Source: Gemmobacter sp. (lineage in GTDB: Bacteria > Pseudomonadota > Alphaproteobacteria > Rhodobacterales > Rhodobacteraceae). From it: DNA of 64,000 bases. A program made the translations under genes and the position numbers. Shown here in pieces: positions 8,320 to 15,735 of the stretch. The first letter of the stretch is position 1; each line of letters starts with the position of its first letter. Below the pieces are notes generated by a model. The model was given only the letters and a program-made list of their open reading frames with translations. It searched no databases and was not told where the DNA came from. The stretch spans positions 384,501-448,500 of the forward strand of contig NZ_JAUCBS010000013.1 in NCBI RefSeq assembly GCF_034676705.1. The letters run 5' to 3'.

Positions 8320-9032
8320 TGGGTCAGAAGGTCAACCCGATCGGGATGCGTCTCCAGGTCAACCGCACCTGGGACAGCCGCTGGTATGCCGACTCGAAGG
8401 ATTACGGCAACCTGCTGCTTGAAGACCTCAAGATGCGCGAGTTCATCCACGAGGAAGTCAAGCAGGCCGGCGTGTCGCGCGTGATCATCGAGCGCCCGCA
8501 CAAGAAATGCCGCGTCACCATCCACACCGCCCGTCCCGGCGTCATCATCGGGAAGAAGGGTGCGGATATCGAGACGCTGCGCAAGAAGCTCTCGAACTTC
8601 ACCAAGTCGGAACTGCACCTGAACATCGTCGAAGTCCGCAAGCCGGAAGTCGACGCCCAGCTGGTGGCCGAATCGATCGCCCAGCAGATGGAACGCCGGG
8701 TGTCGTTCCGCCGCGCCATGAAGCGCGCCGTGCAGAACGCCATGCGCATGGGCGCCCTGGGTATCCGGGTGAACGTGGGTGGCCGTCTGGGTGGCGCGGA
8801 AATCGCGCGGACCGAATGGTACCGCGAAGGCCGCGTGCCGCTGCACACGCTGCGCGCCGACATCGACTATGCGCTGTCCGAAGCCACGACCCCTTACGGG
8901 ATCATCGGGGTGAAGGTCTGGATCTTCAAGGGCGAGATCATGGAACATGATCCGCAGGCCCGTGACCGTCGTGCTGCCGAAGGCAACGACGCCCCGGGGC
9001 CGCGCCCGCGCCGCGACCGCGAACGCGCCTGA
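8319..9032 (+). CDS. rpsC: 30S ribosomal protein S3
   Basis: S3 forms part of the mRNA entry tunnel and helps unwind mRNA. The 237-residue product has the N-terminal MGQKVNPIGMRL, a KH domain with the GxxG-type loop GVIIGKKGADIE (about 74-85), and the C-terminal domain with GRLGGAEIARTEWYREGRVPLHTLRADIDY. The end is a charged tail rich in Arg, Glu and Pro. The one-base overlap with the rplV stop implies coupling. Confidence 0.98.
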   Translation: MGQKVNPIGMRLQVNRTWDSRWYADSKDYGNLLLEDLKMREFIHEEVKQAGVSRVIIERPHKKCRVTIHTARPGVIIGKKGADIETLRKKLSNFTKSELHLNIVEVRKPEVDAQLVAESIAQQMERRVSFRRAMKRAVQNAMRMGALGIRVNVGGRLGGAEIARTEWYREGRVPLHTLRADIDYALSEATTPYGIIGVKVWIFKGEIMEHDPQARDRRAAEGNDAPGPRPRRDRERA

Positions 9033-9047
9033 GGGGAGTAGGGAAGA

Positions 9048-9461
9048 ATGCTGCAACCGAAACGGACCAAGTTCCGCAAACAGCACAAGGGCCGGATCCA
9101 CGGCGAAGCCAAGGGCGGTTTCGCCCTGAACTTCGGCTCGTTCGCCCTGAAGGCAACCGAGCCAGAGCGGGTCACCGCCCGCCAGATCGAAGCGGCCCGC
9201 CGCGCGATCACCCGTCACATGAAACGTCAGGGCCGCGTCTGGATTCGCGTGTTCCCGGACGTTCCGGTCTCGTCGAAACCGACCGAGGTGCGGATGGGTA
9301 AAGGTAAAGGTTCGGTGGATTACTGGGCCTGCAAGGTCAAACCCGGCCGGATCATGTTCGAGATCGACGGCGTGTCGGAAGTCATCGCGCGTGAGGCCCT
9401 GCGCCTGGGCGCGATGAAGCTGCCGGTCACCAGCCGCGTGGTCGCCCGCGAAGATTGGTAA
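9048..9461 (+). CDS. rplP: 50S ribosomal protein L16
   Basis: L16 organises the A-site tRNA arm of the 50S subunit. The 137-residue product starts MLQPKRTKFRKQHKGR, contains RQIEAARRAITRHMKRQGRVWIRVFPD (about 45-71) and ends KLPVTSRVVAREDW. In most bacteria rpmC follows at once. Here a palindromic repeat, a true intrinsic terminator and an antisense gene come first, so rplP is the last gene of the S10 transcript. Confidence 0.98.
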   Translation: MLQPKRTKFRKQHKGRIHGEAKGGFALNFGSFALKATEPERVTARQIEAARRAITRHMKRQGRVWIRVFPDVPVSSKPTEVRMGKGKGSVDYWACKVKPGRIMFEIDGVSEVIAREALRLGAMKLPVTSRVVAREDW

Positions 9462-9464
9462 GTC

Positions 9465-9491
9465 GTGGTGGGGTAAAACCCCACCCTACGG
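9465..9491. repeat. GTAGGGCGGGG-family palindromic repeat
   Basis: A single variant copy directly after the rplP stop. GGTGGGGT (9467-9474) pairs with ACCCCACC (9478-9485), and the unit ends CCTACGG like the other copies. Compared with the 14643 copy, a C-to-T change in one arm is matched by the complementary G-to-A change in the other. Such compensation argues that the folded form is what is conserved. Confidence 0.7.
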
Positions 9492-9497
9492 ATAGCG

Positions 9498-9529
9498 GGC
9501 CCTCGCCGGGAAATCGGCGGGGGCCTTTT
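9498..9529 (+). terminator. Intrinsic terminator after rplP
   Basis: GGCCCTCGCCG (9498-9508) pairs with CGGCGGGGGCC (9515-9525) over eleven positions with one G-U, followed by TTTT. It ends just before the stop codon of the convergent deaminase gene, so it probably closes the S10 transcript. The reverse strand lacks an equivalent T-run. Confidence 0.75.
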
Positions 9530-9533
9530 GCGT

Positions 9534-10121
9534 TCAGTTCAGGGGAATGTCGTTATCGGATTTTCCTGCCTGATAGCGCGCCGACAGATCGGCATAGATG
9601 GTCAGGATCCGGCGCCACTGATCCTGCATCCGGGTCCGGTCAGCATCCGGCGCGGCGGCGACCATGTCGGCCAAGGCGTTTGCTTTCCAGAAGCCATTCG
9701 TCCGGCGGTAGCCGCCGGGTTCCAGGCCGAACACCTCCTTGAGAATTTTCAGATCATGCGGGATCGCAAAGGCATCGCGCGAGTCCTCATGGCTGAAGAA
9801 GTAGTAATAGTTGTCGAACCCGGCCCAGGTGATCGCCGACATGCACATCGTGCAGGGTTCGTGGGTGGACAAAAAGATCAGCTCGTCGGTGCCGGGACGC
9901 GCGGTCAGTTCGTAGAACCGTTTCAGCGTGTGAACCTCGCCATGCCAGAGCGGATTCTCCAGTTCGTTGTTGGTTTCGGCCAGAACCAGCGACAGGTCGG
10001 ACTTGCGCAGGATCGCGGCGCCGAACACCTTGTTGCCGCGCGCAACGCCTTGCGCGGTCAGCGGCAGGATGTCGGTCTCGATCACGTCCAGCAGGCGGGC
10101 GGCAAGGCGGGTGGTGTCCAT
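9534..10121 (-). CDS. Nucleoside/guanine deaminase-like protein (CDA fold)
   Basis: A 195-residue zinc-dependent deaminase of the cytidine-deaminase fold. The zinc motifs are visible: HGEVHTLKRF (about residues 72-81; His and the proton-shuttling Glu) and THEPCTMCMSAI (about 98-109; two zinc cysteines). The length and the N-terminal helix are nearer to guanine/tRNA-type deaminases than to short cytidine deaminases, but the substrate cannot be read from the sequence. The ATG at 10121 has an AGGA upstream; the longer frame reaching 10253 would overlap the rpmC promoter. The unusual feature is its place: antisense, inside the ribosomal superoperon between rplP and rpmC. Confidence 0.85.
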   Translation of the reverse strand: MDTTRLAARLLDVIETDILPLTAQGVARGNKVFGAAILRKSDLSLVLAETNNELENPLWHGEVHTLKRFYELTARPGTDELIFLSTHEPCTMCMSAITWAGFDNYYYFFSHEDSRDAFAIPHDLKILKEVFGLEPGGYRRTNGFWKANALADMVAAAPDADRTRMQDQWRRILTIYADLSARYQAGKSDNDIPLN

Positions 10122-10199
10122 GGCGATATCCTGTAAGGGTACGGCACAGCAGAACGGCCGCCACCCCGGCTTGTCAATCGGGGGGCAGGCAAGTTTCCC

Positions 10200-10228
10200 T
10201 TGCCCTTCCGCGCCATCCCCCCTATACG
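10200..10228 (+). promoter_or_regulatory. Promoter for the spc half of the operon
   Basis: TTGCCC (10200-10205), a 17-base spacer and TATACG (10223-10228) lie about 120 bases before rpmC. The -10 and its C-run (CCCCCTATACG) are identical to the rpsL promoter at 176-186. With the terminator at 9498-9529 upstream, a new promoter is needed here for rpmC onwards. The remainder of the gap 10122-10346 shows nothing else I recognise. Confidence 0.65.
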
Positions 10229-10346
10229 GGCGCATCGCACGATTCCCGGCCACGGGAGTCGCGCGTCTGTCATTGATCCACCAGGTTCAAGGTCACCCTG
10301 AGACAACCGCAGGGGCCCTCTGGTGATTGTGAAAAGGAACGAGGCG

Positions 10347-10550
10347 ATGAACGCCAAGGAACTGCGCGAAAAGACGCCCGACCAGCTGCGTGACCAGCTG
10401 CTCGCGCTGAAGAAGGAGGCGTTCAACCTGCGCTTCCGTCAGGCTACCAACCAGCTTGAGAACACCGCCCGCATGAACGCCGTCCGCAAGGAAGTGGCGC
10501 GCATCAAGACGGTGCTGAACCAAATGGCCGCGCAAGCGGCGGCGAACTGA
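10347..10550 (+). CDS. rpmC: 50S ribosomal protein L29
   Basis: L29 is a two-helix protein at the tunnel exit beside L23. The 67-residue product begins MNAKELREKTPDQLRDQLLALKKEAFNLRFR, the family hallmark, and continues with the second helix RMNAVRKEVARIKTVLNQ. The ATG at 10347 follows GGAACGAGGCG; an in-frame start at 10323 would add eight atypical residues. It is the first gene after the S10/spc break, 10 bases before rpsQ. Confidence 0.97.
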   Translation: MNAKELREKTPDQLRDQLLALKKEAFNLRFRQATNQLENTARMNAVRKEVARIKTVLNQMAAQAAAN

Positions 10551-10560
10551 GGAGCCACAG

Positions 10561-10800
10561 ATGCCCCGTCGTATCCTGCAAGGCACCGTGACCTCGGACA
10601 AGAACGATCAGACGATCACCGTCCTGGTCGAGCGTCGCTTCAAGCACCCGCTGCTGCAAAAGACCGTGCGCAAGTCGAAGAAATATCGCGCGCACGACCC
10701 GGAAAACCAGTTCAAGACCGGCGATTCGGTCCGCATCGTGGAATGCGCGCCGATTTCGAAGACCAAGCGCTGGCACGTGGTGACCGAGGCAAACGCCTGA
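10561..10800 (+). CDS. rpsQ: 30S ribosomal protein S17
   Basis: S17 is a primary 16S-binding protein with an OB fold. The 79-residue product has MPRRILQGTVTSDKNDQTITV, RRFKHPLLQKTVRKSKKYRAHD and the signature GDSVRIVECAPISKTKRW (about 56-73). A GAGGAGCCAC ribosome binding site precedes it. A 70-base gap then separates it from rplN. Confidence 0.98.
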   Translation: MPRRILQGTVTSDKNDQTITVLVERRFKHPLLQKTVRKSKKYRAHDPENQFKTGDSVRIVECAPISKTKRWHVVTEANA

Positions 10801-10870
10801 GGTCGCTGACCAATTCGAAACCCTGGGGCGATCAACTGCATGATCGTCTCCAAAGGTCGGGAGACAACCA

Positions 10871-11239
10871 ATGATCCAGATGCAGACCAATCTGGATGTC
10901 GCTGACAACTCGGGTGCTCGCCGGGTTCAGTGCATCAAGGTTCTGGGCGGTTCGCACCGCCGCTACGCATCCGTGGGCGACATCATCGTGGTGTCGGTCA
11001 AGGAAGCGATTCCGAAAGGCCGCGTGAAGAAGGGTGACGTCCGCAAGGCCGTCGTCGTCCGCACCGCCAAGGAAGTCCGTCGTGAAGACGGCACCTCGAT
11101 CCGTTTCGACCGCAACGCCGCCGTCATCCTGAACAACCAGGGCGAACCGGTCGGCACCCGTATCTTCGGGCCGGTCGTGCGCGAACTGCGTGCCAAGAAC
11201 TTCATGAAGATCATCTCGCTGGCGCCGGAGGTGCTGTAA
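10871..11239 (+). CDS. rplN: 50S ribosomal protein L14
   Basis: L14 takes part in intersubunit bridges B5 and B8 and binds the silencing factor RsfS. The product is 122 residues and starts MIQMQTNLDVADNSGARRVQCIKVLGG, with the conserved GDVRKAVVVRTAKE and RIFGPVVRELR segments. The stop overlaps the rplX start by one base (TAATG). In E. coli the spc operon begins at rplN; here I see no strong promoter in the 70-base gap before it. Confidence 0.98.
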   Translation: MIQMQTNLDVADNSGARRVQCIKVLGGSHRRYASVGDIIVVSVKEAIPKGRVKKGDVRKAVVVRTAKEVRREDGTSIRFDRNAAVILNNQGEPVGTRIFGPVVRELRAKNFMKIISLAPEVL

Positions 11240-11544
11240 TGGCCGCGAAGCTCCGCAAGGGTGACACGGTCGTCGTGCTCACCGGCAAGGACAAGGGCAA
11301 GCAGGGTGAAATCACCCAGGTCATGCCCAAGGACAACAAGGCCGTGGTCGATGGCGTGAACGTGGCCCTGCGCCACACCAAGCAAAGCGCCAACAGCCAG
11401 GGCGGCCGCATCCCCAAGGCGATGCCGATCGACCTGTCGAACCTGTCCCTGCTGGACAAGAACGGCAAGGCAACGCGCGTCGGTTTCCGCGAGGAAGACG
11501 GCAAGAAAGTGCGCTTCGCCAAGACCACCGGGGAGGCGATCTGA
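11239..11544 (+). CDS. rplX: 50S ribosomal protein L24
   Basis: L24 is an assembly initiator of the large subunit with a KOW domain. The 101-residue product shows the KOW signature KLRKGDTVVVLTGKDKGKQGEITQVMP (about 4-30) and the tail VGFREEDGKKVRFAKTTGEAI. It starts on the rplN stop and ends on the rplE start (TGATG), so rplN, rplX and rplE are likely translated in a coupled way. Confidence 0.98.
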   Translation: MAAKLRKGDTVVVLTGKDKGKQGEITQVMPKDNKAVVDGVNVALRHTKQSANSQGGRIPKAMPIDLSNLSLLDKNGKATRVGFREEDGKKVRFAKTTGEAI

Positions 11545-12104
11545 TGCTTGACGCTGCAACCTATACCCCGCGCCTGAAGGCTGCCTACAACGACCGCATC
11601 AAGGCGGCGCTGACGGAAGAATTCAGCTACACCAACCCGATGCAACTGCCCAAGCTCGACAAGATCGTGCTGAACATGGGCGTCGGCGAAGCGGTCAAGG
11701 ACACCAAGAAGGTCAAGCAGGCCGCCGAGGAACTGTCCAAGATCGCCGGTCAGAAGGCCGTGGTGACCCATGCCAAGAAGTCGATCGCCGGCTTCCGCGT
11801 GCGGGAACAGATGCCGCTGGGCTGCAAGGTGACGCTGCGCGGCGACCGCATGTACGAATTCCTGGACCGCCTGATCACCATCGCGCTGCCGCGCGTGCGT
11901 GACTTCCGGGGCGTCAAGGGCAACTCGTTCGACGGCCGCGGCAACTACGCGATGGGCCTGAAGGAACACATCGTGTTCCCCGAGATCGACTTCGACAAGG
12001 TCGACGAGATCCTCGGCATGGACATCATCATCTGCACCACCGCGAAAACCGACGCAGAAGCCAAGGCGCTGTTGAAGCAATTCAACATGCCCTTCATGGC
12101 TTGA
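11544..12104 (+). CDS. rplE: 50S ribosomal protein L5
   Basis: L5 binds 5S rRNA and contacts P-site tRNA at the subunit interface. The 186-residue product has the conserved LPKLDKIVLNMGVGEA (about 32-47), AGFRVREQMPLGCKVTLRG, the RVRDFRGV loop and EIDFDKVDEILGMDIII. rpsN follows after 19 bases with its own GGAGGA-type ribosome binding site. Confidence 0.98.
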   Translation: MLDAATYTPRLKAAYNDRIKAALTEEFSYTNPMQLPKLDKIVLNMGVGEAVKDTKKVKQAAEELSKIAGQKAVVTHAKKSIAGFRVREQMPLGCKVTLRGDRMYEFLDRLITIALPRVRDFRGVKGNSFDGRGNYAMGLKEHIVFPEIDFDKVDEILGMDIIICTTAKTDAEAKALLKQFNMPFMA

Positions 12105-12123
12105 TCGCCGGAGGATTTGGACA

Positions 12124-12429
12124 ATGGCAAAAGTTTCCATGGTCGAACGCGAGAAAAAGCGCGCCCGGTTGGTCAAGCAGTATGCTTCCAAGCGCGCCAA
12201 TCTCAAAGAGATCATCAAGGACGAATCGAAACCGATGGAAGAGCGCTTCCGCGCCAGCCTCAAGCTGGCCGAACTGCCGCGCAACTCCTCGGCGACCCGT
12301 CTGCACAACCGTTGCGAACTGACCGGGCGTCCGCACGCCTACTATCGCAAGCTCAAGCTGTCGCGGATCATGCTGCGTGAACTGGCCTCGTTCGGCCAGA
12401 TCCCCGGCATGGTGAAGTCGAGCTGGTAA
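12124..12429 (+). CDS. rpsN: 30S ribosomal protein S14, zinc-free form
   Basis: S14 is a 30S head protein. The 101-residue product is the long form lacking the zinc-binding CxxC pairs of the short S14: the C-terminal half reads RLHNRCELTGRPHAYYRKLKLSR with a single cysteine. MAKVSMVEREKKRARLVKQY at the start is typical. Having the zinc-independent form means no zinc-limitation switch is expected for this gene. Confidence 0.98.
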   Translation: MAKVSMVEREKKRARLVKQYASKRANLKEIIKDESKPMEERFRASLKLAELPRNSSATRLHNRCELTGRPHAYYRKLKLSRIMLRELASFGQIPGMVKSSW

Positions 12430-12439
12430 GGAGGCACGC

Positions 12440-12838
12440 ATGTCGATGAACGATCCGCTCGGCGATATGCTGACCCGCATCCGCAACGCTCAGCTGCGCG
12501 GGAAGTCCACTGTGACTTCGCCCGCGTCCAAGCTGCGCGCCTGGGTGCTGGATGTGCTGGCCGCCGAAGGCTATATCCGCGGTTACGAACGCACCACCGG
12601 TGCCGACGGCCACCCCGCGCTGGAAATCAGCCTGAAATACTTCGAAGGCACCCCGGTCATCCGCGAAATCAAGCGGGTGTCGAAGCCGGGCCGCCGCGTC
12701 TACGCCGGTTCGCAGGAACTGCCGTCGGTGCGCAACGGTCTGGGTGTCGCCATCGTCTCGACGCCGAAAGGTGTCCTGTCGGACGCGAATGCACGCGCTG
12801 CCAACGTCGGCGGCGAAGTGCTTTGCACCGTGTTCTGA
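12440..12838 (+). CDS. rpsH: 30S ribosomal protein S8
   Basis: S8 binds the central domain of 16S rRNA; in E. coli it also represses the spc operon by binding rplE mRNA. The 132-residue product begins MSMNDPLGDMLTRIRNAQLRGK and contains the signature VGIAIVSTPKG-like stretch (here GLGVAIVSTPKGVLSD), ending GGEVLCTVF. It sits 10 bases after rpsN and 10 bases before rplF. Confidence 0.98.
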   Translation: MSMNDPLGDMLTRIRNAQLRGKSTVTSPASKLRAWVLDVLAAEGYIRGYERTTGADGHPALEISLKYFEGTPVIREIKRVSKPGRRVYAGSQELPSVRNGLGVAIVSTPKGVLSDANARAANVGGEVLCTVF

Positions 12839-12848
12839 GGAGGGTGGA

Positions 12849-13382
12849 ATGTCTCGTATTGGGAAAAAACCGGTCGAGCTGCCCAAGGGGGTTTCCGCCT
12901 CCCTGTCCGGCCAGACCATCGAGGTGAAGGGGCCGAAAGGCGCCCGCACCTTCACCGCCCCCGACGACGTGACCATCACGATCGACGGCACGGCCGTGAA
13001 GGTCACCCCGCGCGGTTCGTCCAAGCGCGCCCGCTCCATGTGGGGCATGTCGCGTTCGATGGTGGCGAACCTTGTCACCGGCGTCACCACTGGCTTCAAG
13101 AAAGAGCTTGAAATCCAGGGCGTCGGTTACCGGGCCGCCATGCAGGGCGATGTTCTGAAACTCTCGCTCGGCTACAGCCACGAGGTGAACTTCAAGGCTC
13201 CGGCAGGCGTGACCGTCGTTGCTCCGAAGCAGACCGAAATCGTGGTGGAAGGCATCGACCAGCAGGCCGTCGGCCAGGTCGCTGCCAACATCCGCGAGTG
13301 GCGTCAACCCGAGCCCTACAAGGGCAAGGGCATTCGCTACAAGGGCGAGTACATCTTCCGCAAGGAAGGCAAGAAGAAGTAA
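12849..13382 (+). CDS. rplF: 50S ribosomal protein L6
   Basis: L6 lies near the factor-binding site of the 50S subunit and has two related alpha/beta domains. The product is 177 residues and begins MSRIGKKPVELPKGV. The C-terminal signature around PEPYKGKGIRYKGEYIFRKEGKK is present. The ATG at 12849 follows GAGGAGGGTGGA and matches the family N-terminus; an in-frame ATG at 12744 lies inside rpsH and is not used here. Confidence 0.98.
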   Translation: MSRIGKKPVELPKGVSASLSGQTIEVKGPKGARTFTAPDDVTITIDGTAVKVTPRGSSKRARSMWGMSRSMVANLVTGVTTGFKKELEIQGVGYRAAMQGDVLKLSLGYSHEVNFKAPAGVTVVAPKQTEIVVEGIDQQAVGQVAANIREWRQPEPYKGKGIRYKGEYIFRKEGKKK

Positions 13383-13393
13383 GGGCTGCGAAA

Positions 13394-13753
13394 ATGGCGA
13401 ACACGAAAAGAGAGCTGTTCATCAAACGCCGCCTGCGCGTTCGGAACAAGCTGCGGAAGACTGCCGACGGGCGCCTGCGCCTTTCGGTGCATCGTTCGAA
13501 CAAGAACATCAGCGCCCAGTTGATCGACGACGTCAACGGCGTGACCGTTGCCGCCGCCTCGACGCTGGAAAAAGAGCTGGGCTTCTTCGGCAAGAACAAC
13601 GTCGAGGCGGCCAGCAAGGTCGGCGCGACGATTGCCGAACGGGCGAAGGCAGCAGGGATCGACACCTGCTACTTCGACCGCGGGGGCTTCCTCTTCCACG
13701 GGAAAGTCAAGGCCCTGGCCGACGCTGCCCGTGAAGGCGGTCTGAAGTTCTGA
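13394..13753 (+). CDS. rplR: 50S ribosomal protein L18
   Basis: L18 binds 5S rRNA together with L5. The 119-residue product shows MANTKRELFIKRRLRVRNKLRK (basic N-terminus), RLSVHRSNKNISAQLIDD and the C-terminal FDRGGFLFHGKVKALADAAREGGLKF. The chosen ATG matches the conserved start; earlier in-frame codons overlap rplF. A 118-base gap with a hairpin separates it from rpsE. Confidence 0.98.
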   Translation: MANTKRELFIKRRLRVRNKLRKTADGRLRLSVHRSNKNISAQLIDDVNGVTVAAASTLEKELGFFGKNNVEAASKVGATIAERAKAAGIDTCYFDRGGFLFHGKVKALADAAREGGLKF

Positions 13754-13760
13754 TCCAGGC

Positions 13761-13781
13761 GGGTGGTGCGTGTCACCACCC
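13761..13781 (+). promoter_or_regulatory. Hairpin in the rplR-rpsE gap
   Basis: GGGTGGTG (13761-13768) pairs perfectly with CACCACCC (13774-13781) around a five-base loop. No T-run follows. The gap 13754-13871 is one of the few loose points in the spc set. The hairpin could modulate read-through into rpsE or act as a processing site. Confidence 0.45.
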
Positions 13782-13871
13782 CGATGATCCGGGGGCGGGT
13801 CCGCAGGGGCCCCCCACTAGGATTGGTAAAACAAGGGCGTGCTTTGCGCGCCATCACGGAAGGAATGCCCC

Positions 13872-14435
13872 ATGGCAGAACGTGAAAACCGCCGGGAGCG
13901 TCGTGCAGAGCGCGAAGAAACCCCGGAATTCGCCGATCGTCTTGTCGCGATCAACCGCGTCTCGAAAACCGTGAAGGGCGGCAAGCGCTTCGGCTTTGCA
14001 GCACTCGTGGTGGTCGGCGACCAGCGCGGCCGCGTCGGCTTCGGCAAGGGCAAGGCGAAAGAAGTGCCCGAGGCGATCCGCAAGGCGACCGAGCAGGCCA
14101 AGCGCAGCATGATCCGCGTCGCCCTGCGCGATGGCCGGACCCTGCACCACGACATGGAAGGCCGCCACGGCGCCGGCAAGGTCGTGATGCGCACCGCCGT
14201 TCCGGGGACCGGCATCATTGCCGGCGGTCCGATGCGCGCCGTGTTCGAGATGCTGGGCGTGCAGGACGTTGTCGCGAAGTCGCTGGGCTCGCAGAACCCC
14301 TACAACATGATCCGTGCGACCATCGACGGTCTGAAGCAGGAAGCCTCGCCCCGTTCGGTGGCAGCGCGTCGCGGCAAGAAAGTCGCCGACATCCTGAAGA
14401 AGCCCGAGGCCGAAGTCGCCACGGCCGAAGCCTGA
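13872..14435 (+). CDS. rpsE: 30S ribosomal protein S5
   Basis: S5 helps keep decoding accurate and lines the mRNA entry. The 187-residue product has an N-terminal charged stretch (MAERENRRERRAEREE), the double-stranded-RNA-binding-like motif LVAINRVSKTVKGGKRFGFAALVVVGD, and the signature AVPGTGIIAGGPMRAVFEMLGVQDV. The start at 13872 follows AAGGAATGCCCC; an in-frame ATG at 13839 would add eleven unconserved residues. rpmD follows after 11 bases. Confidence 0.98.
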   Translation: MAERENRRERRAEREETPEFADRLVAINRVSKTVKGGKRFGFAALVVVGDQRGRVGFGKGKAKEVPEAIRKATEQAKRSMIRVALRDGRTLHHDMEGRHGAGKVVMRTAVPGTGIIAGGPMRAVFEMLGVQDVVAKSLGSQNPYNMIRATIDGLKQEASPRSVAARRGKKVADILKKPEAEVATAEA

Positions 14436-14446
14436 GGAGCGGACCG

Positions 14447-14638
14447 ATGACCAAGAAAACCATCGTTGTTCAGCAAGTTGCTTCGGCAGCGCGCCGTCCC
14501 GCCATTCAGACCGCGACCCTCAAGGGTCTGGGCCTGAACAAGGTCCGCCGCACCCGCGAACTGGAAGATACTCCTTCGGTTCGCGGCATGGTCAACAAGA
14601 TCTCGCATCTTGTGAAGATCATCGAAGAGCGCGGCTGA
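14447..14638 (+). CDS. rpmD: 50S ribosomal protein L30
   Basis: L30 is a small 50S protein. The product is 63 residues, with VQQVASAARRPAIQTATLKGLGLNK and the conserved RTRELEDTPSVRGMVNKISHLVKI. In most bacteria rplO follows directly. Here a palindromic repeat, a hairpin and an RraB-like gene are interposed. Confidence 0.97.
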   Translation: MTKKTIVVQQVASAARRPAIQTATLKGLGLNKVRRTRELEDTPSVRGMVNKISHLVKIIEERG

Positions 14639-14642
14639 GCGC

Positions 14643-14668
14643 GTGGCGGGGTGAACCCCGCCCTACGG
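14643..14668. repeat. GTAGGGCGGGG-family palindromic repeat
   Basis: A consensus copy starting 4 bases after the rpmD stop: GGCGGGGT folds on ACCCCGCC around GA, ending CCTACGG. It is immediately followed by a separate hairpin (14676-14699). Its sequence is nearly identical to the first half of the pair at 3401. Confidence 0.75.
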
Positions 14669-14675
14669 AATCTGG

Positions 14676-14699
14676 CGCCCCGGCTGAATGGCCGGGGCG
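14676..14699 (+). terminator. Terminator-like hairpin between rpmD and the RraB-like gene
   Basis: CGCCCCGGC (14676-14684) and GCCGGGGCG (14691-14699) give a perfect nine-pair stem with a TGAATG loop, followed by TCGTCGTTG. The T content downstream is modest, so partial termination is the more likely effect. Confidence 0.5.
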
Positions 14700-14741
14700 T
14701 CGTCGTTGGGCGGGCCCCCCGCCATCGCAAGGAGCCGGATG

Positions 14742-15080
14742 ATGGACCTGCAAGAGCAGAAAGCCGAAACCCAAGCCGTGTTCGCCGAACTGGTGGCCTC
14801 GGCCGATCTACCGGAGCGTGCCGGCGTGGATTTCCAGTTCGCCCCCGAGGCCGAGGATGCCGACTGGGACGCGCTGACCGAGGCTGTCGAGGCCCTGGGC
14901 CACGAGGTGGAGTGGTATGAGGGCGATGGCCCCGAGGACCGCTGGGTCGAAGTGACCGTCGAAAACTGCAAGGTGACGTTCGAGGCGATCTGGGCGCATG
15001 AGGAACGGTTGACCCTGCTGGCGGCCGTGCATGGCTTTGCCGCGCAGGGCTGGGGCCTGTTCGCGCCGGAACGCGACTGA
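14742..15080 (+). CDS. RraB-like regulator of RNase E
   Basis: The 112-residue acidic protein matches the ribonuclease E inhibitor RraB family: a DFQFAPEAEDADWDALTEAV segment (about 26-45), the EVEWYEGDGPEDRWVEVTV strand pair, and the closing LTLLAAVHGFAAQGWGLFAP that corresponds to the family's G-x-YDGWG ending. RraB proteins bind RNase E and modulate which transcripts it cleaves. A second ATG three bases upstream (14739) is equally possible; the AGGAG spacing favours 14742. The insertion between rpmD and rplO is unusual and would tie an RNA-decay regulator to ribosomal-protein transcription. Confidence 0.75.
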   Translation: MDLQEQKAETQAVFAELVASADLPERAGVDFQFAPEAEDADWDALTEAVEALGHEVEWYEGDGPEDRWVEVTVENCKVTFEAIWAHEERLTLLAAVHGFAAQGWGLFAPERD

Positions 15081-15207
15081 CCACCTTGCCAGACACCCCC
15101 CAAGGGTGTATGCGCCCCCGGTGGCCCAAGGGTCACCAGAATCACGATATATGCCGTGTTTGCCCCATCCGTCGCTGGCGGGGCAGTTCCGGCCAAGGAG
15201 AAGCGAC

Positions 15208-15687
15208 ATGAAACTGAACGAACTGCGCGACAACGACGGCGCCGCCAAGAAACAGAAGCGCGTTGCACGCGGCCCGGGTTCGGGCAAGGGCAAGACCGCT
15301 GGCCGTGGTATCAAGGGGCAGAAATCCCGCTCGGGCGTGGCGCTGAACGGCTACGAAGGCGGCCAGATGCCGCTGTACCGCCGCCTGCCCAAGCGCGGCT
15401 TCACCAAGCCGAACCGCAAGGAATGGGCCGTGGTCAACCTGGGCCTGATCCAGAAGTTCATCGAGGCCGGCAAGCTGGACGGCAAGGTCGAGATCACCGA
15501 AGATGCGATCGTCGCGGCCGGCGTGACCTCGCACAAGCGTGACGGCATTCGCGTGCTGGCCAAGGGCGAAATCGCCACCGCGCTGACGCTGGTGGTGTCG
15601 GGCGCGTCGAAAGCGGCGGTCGAGGCCATCGAAAAAGCCGGCGGCAAGATCACCCTGACGGCACAGAGCGTCGCAGCCGCTGAATAA
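15208..15687 (+). CDS. rplO: 50S ribosomal protein L15
   Basis: L15 is a late-assembly 50S protein. The 159-residue product begins MKLNELRDNDGAAKKQKRV, has the glycine-rich RNA-binding stretch RGPGSGKGKTAGRGIKGQKS (about 20-39) and GYEGGQMPLYRRLPKRGF. An AAGGAGAAGCGAC ribosome binding site precedes the ATG. The 127-base gap upstream contains TTGCCA-17-TATGCG (15086-15114), a weak promoter candidate that could serve rplO-secY-adk. Confidence 0.97.
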   Translation: MKLNELRDNDGAAKKQKRVARGPGSGKGKTAGRGIKGQKSRSGVALNGYEGGQMPLYRRLPKRGFTKPNRKEWAVVNLGLIQKFIEAGKLDGKVEITEDAIVAAGVTSHKRDGIRVLAKGEIATALTLVVSGASKAAVEAIEKAGGKITLTAQSVAAAE

Positions 15688-15735
15688 GCGGTTGCAGGCG
15701 GGGCTTGCCCCGCTTACATCTGCGCAAGTTTTCCA

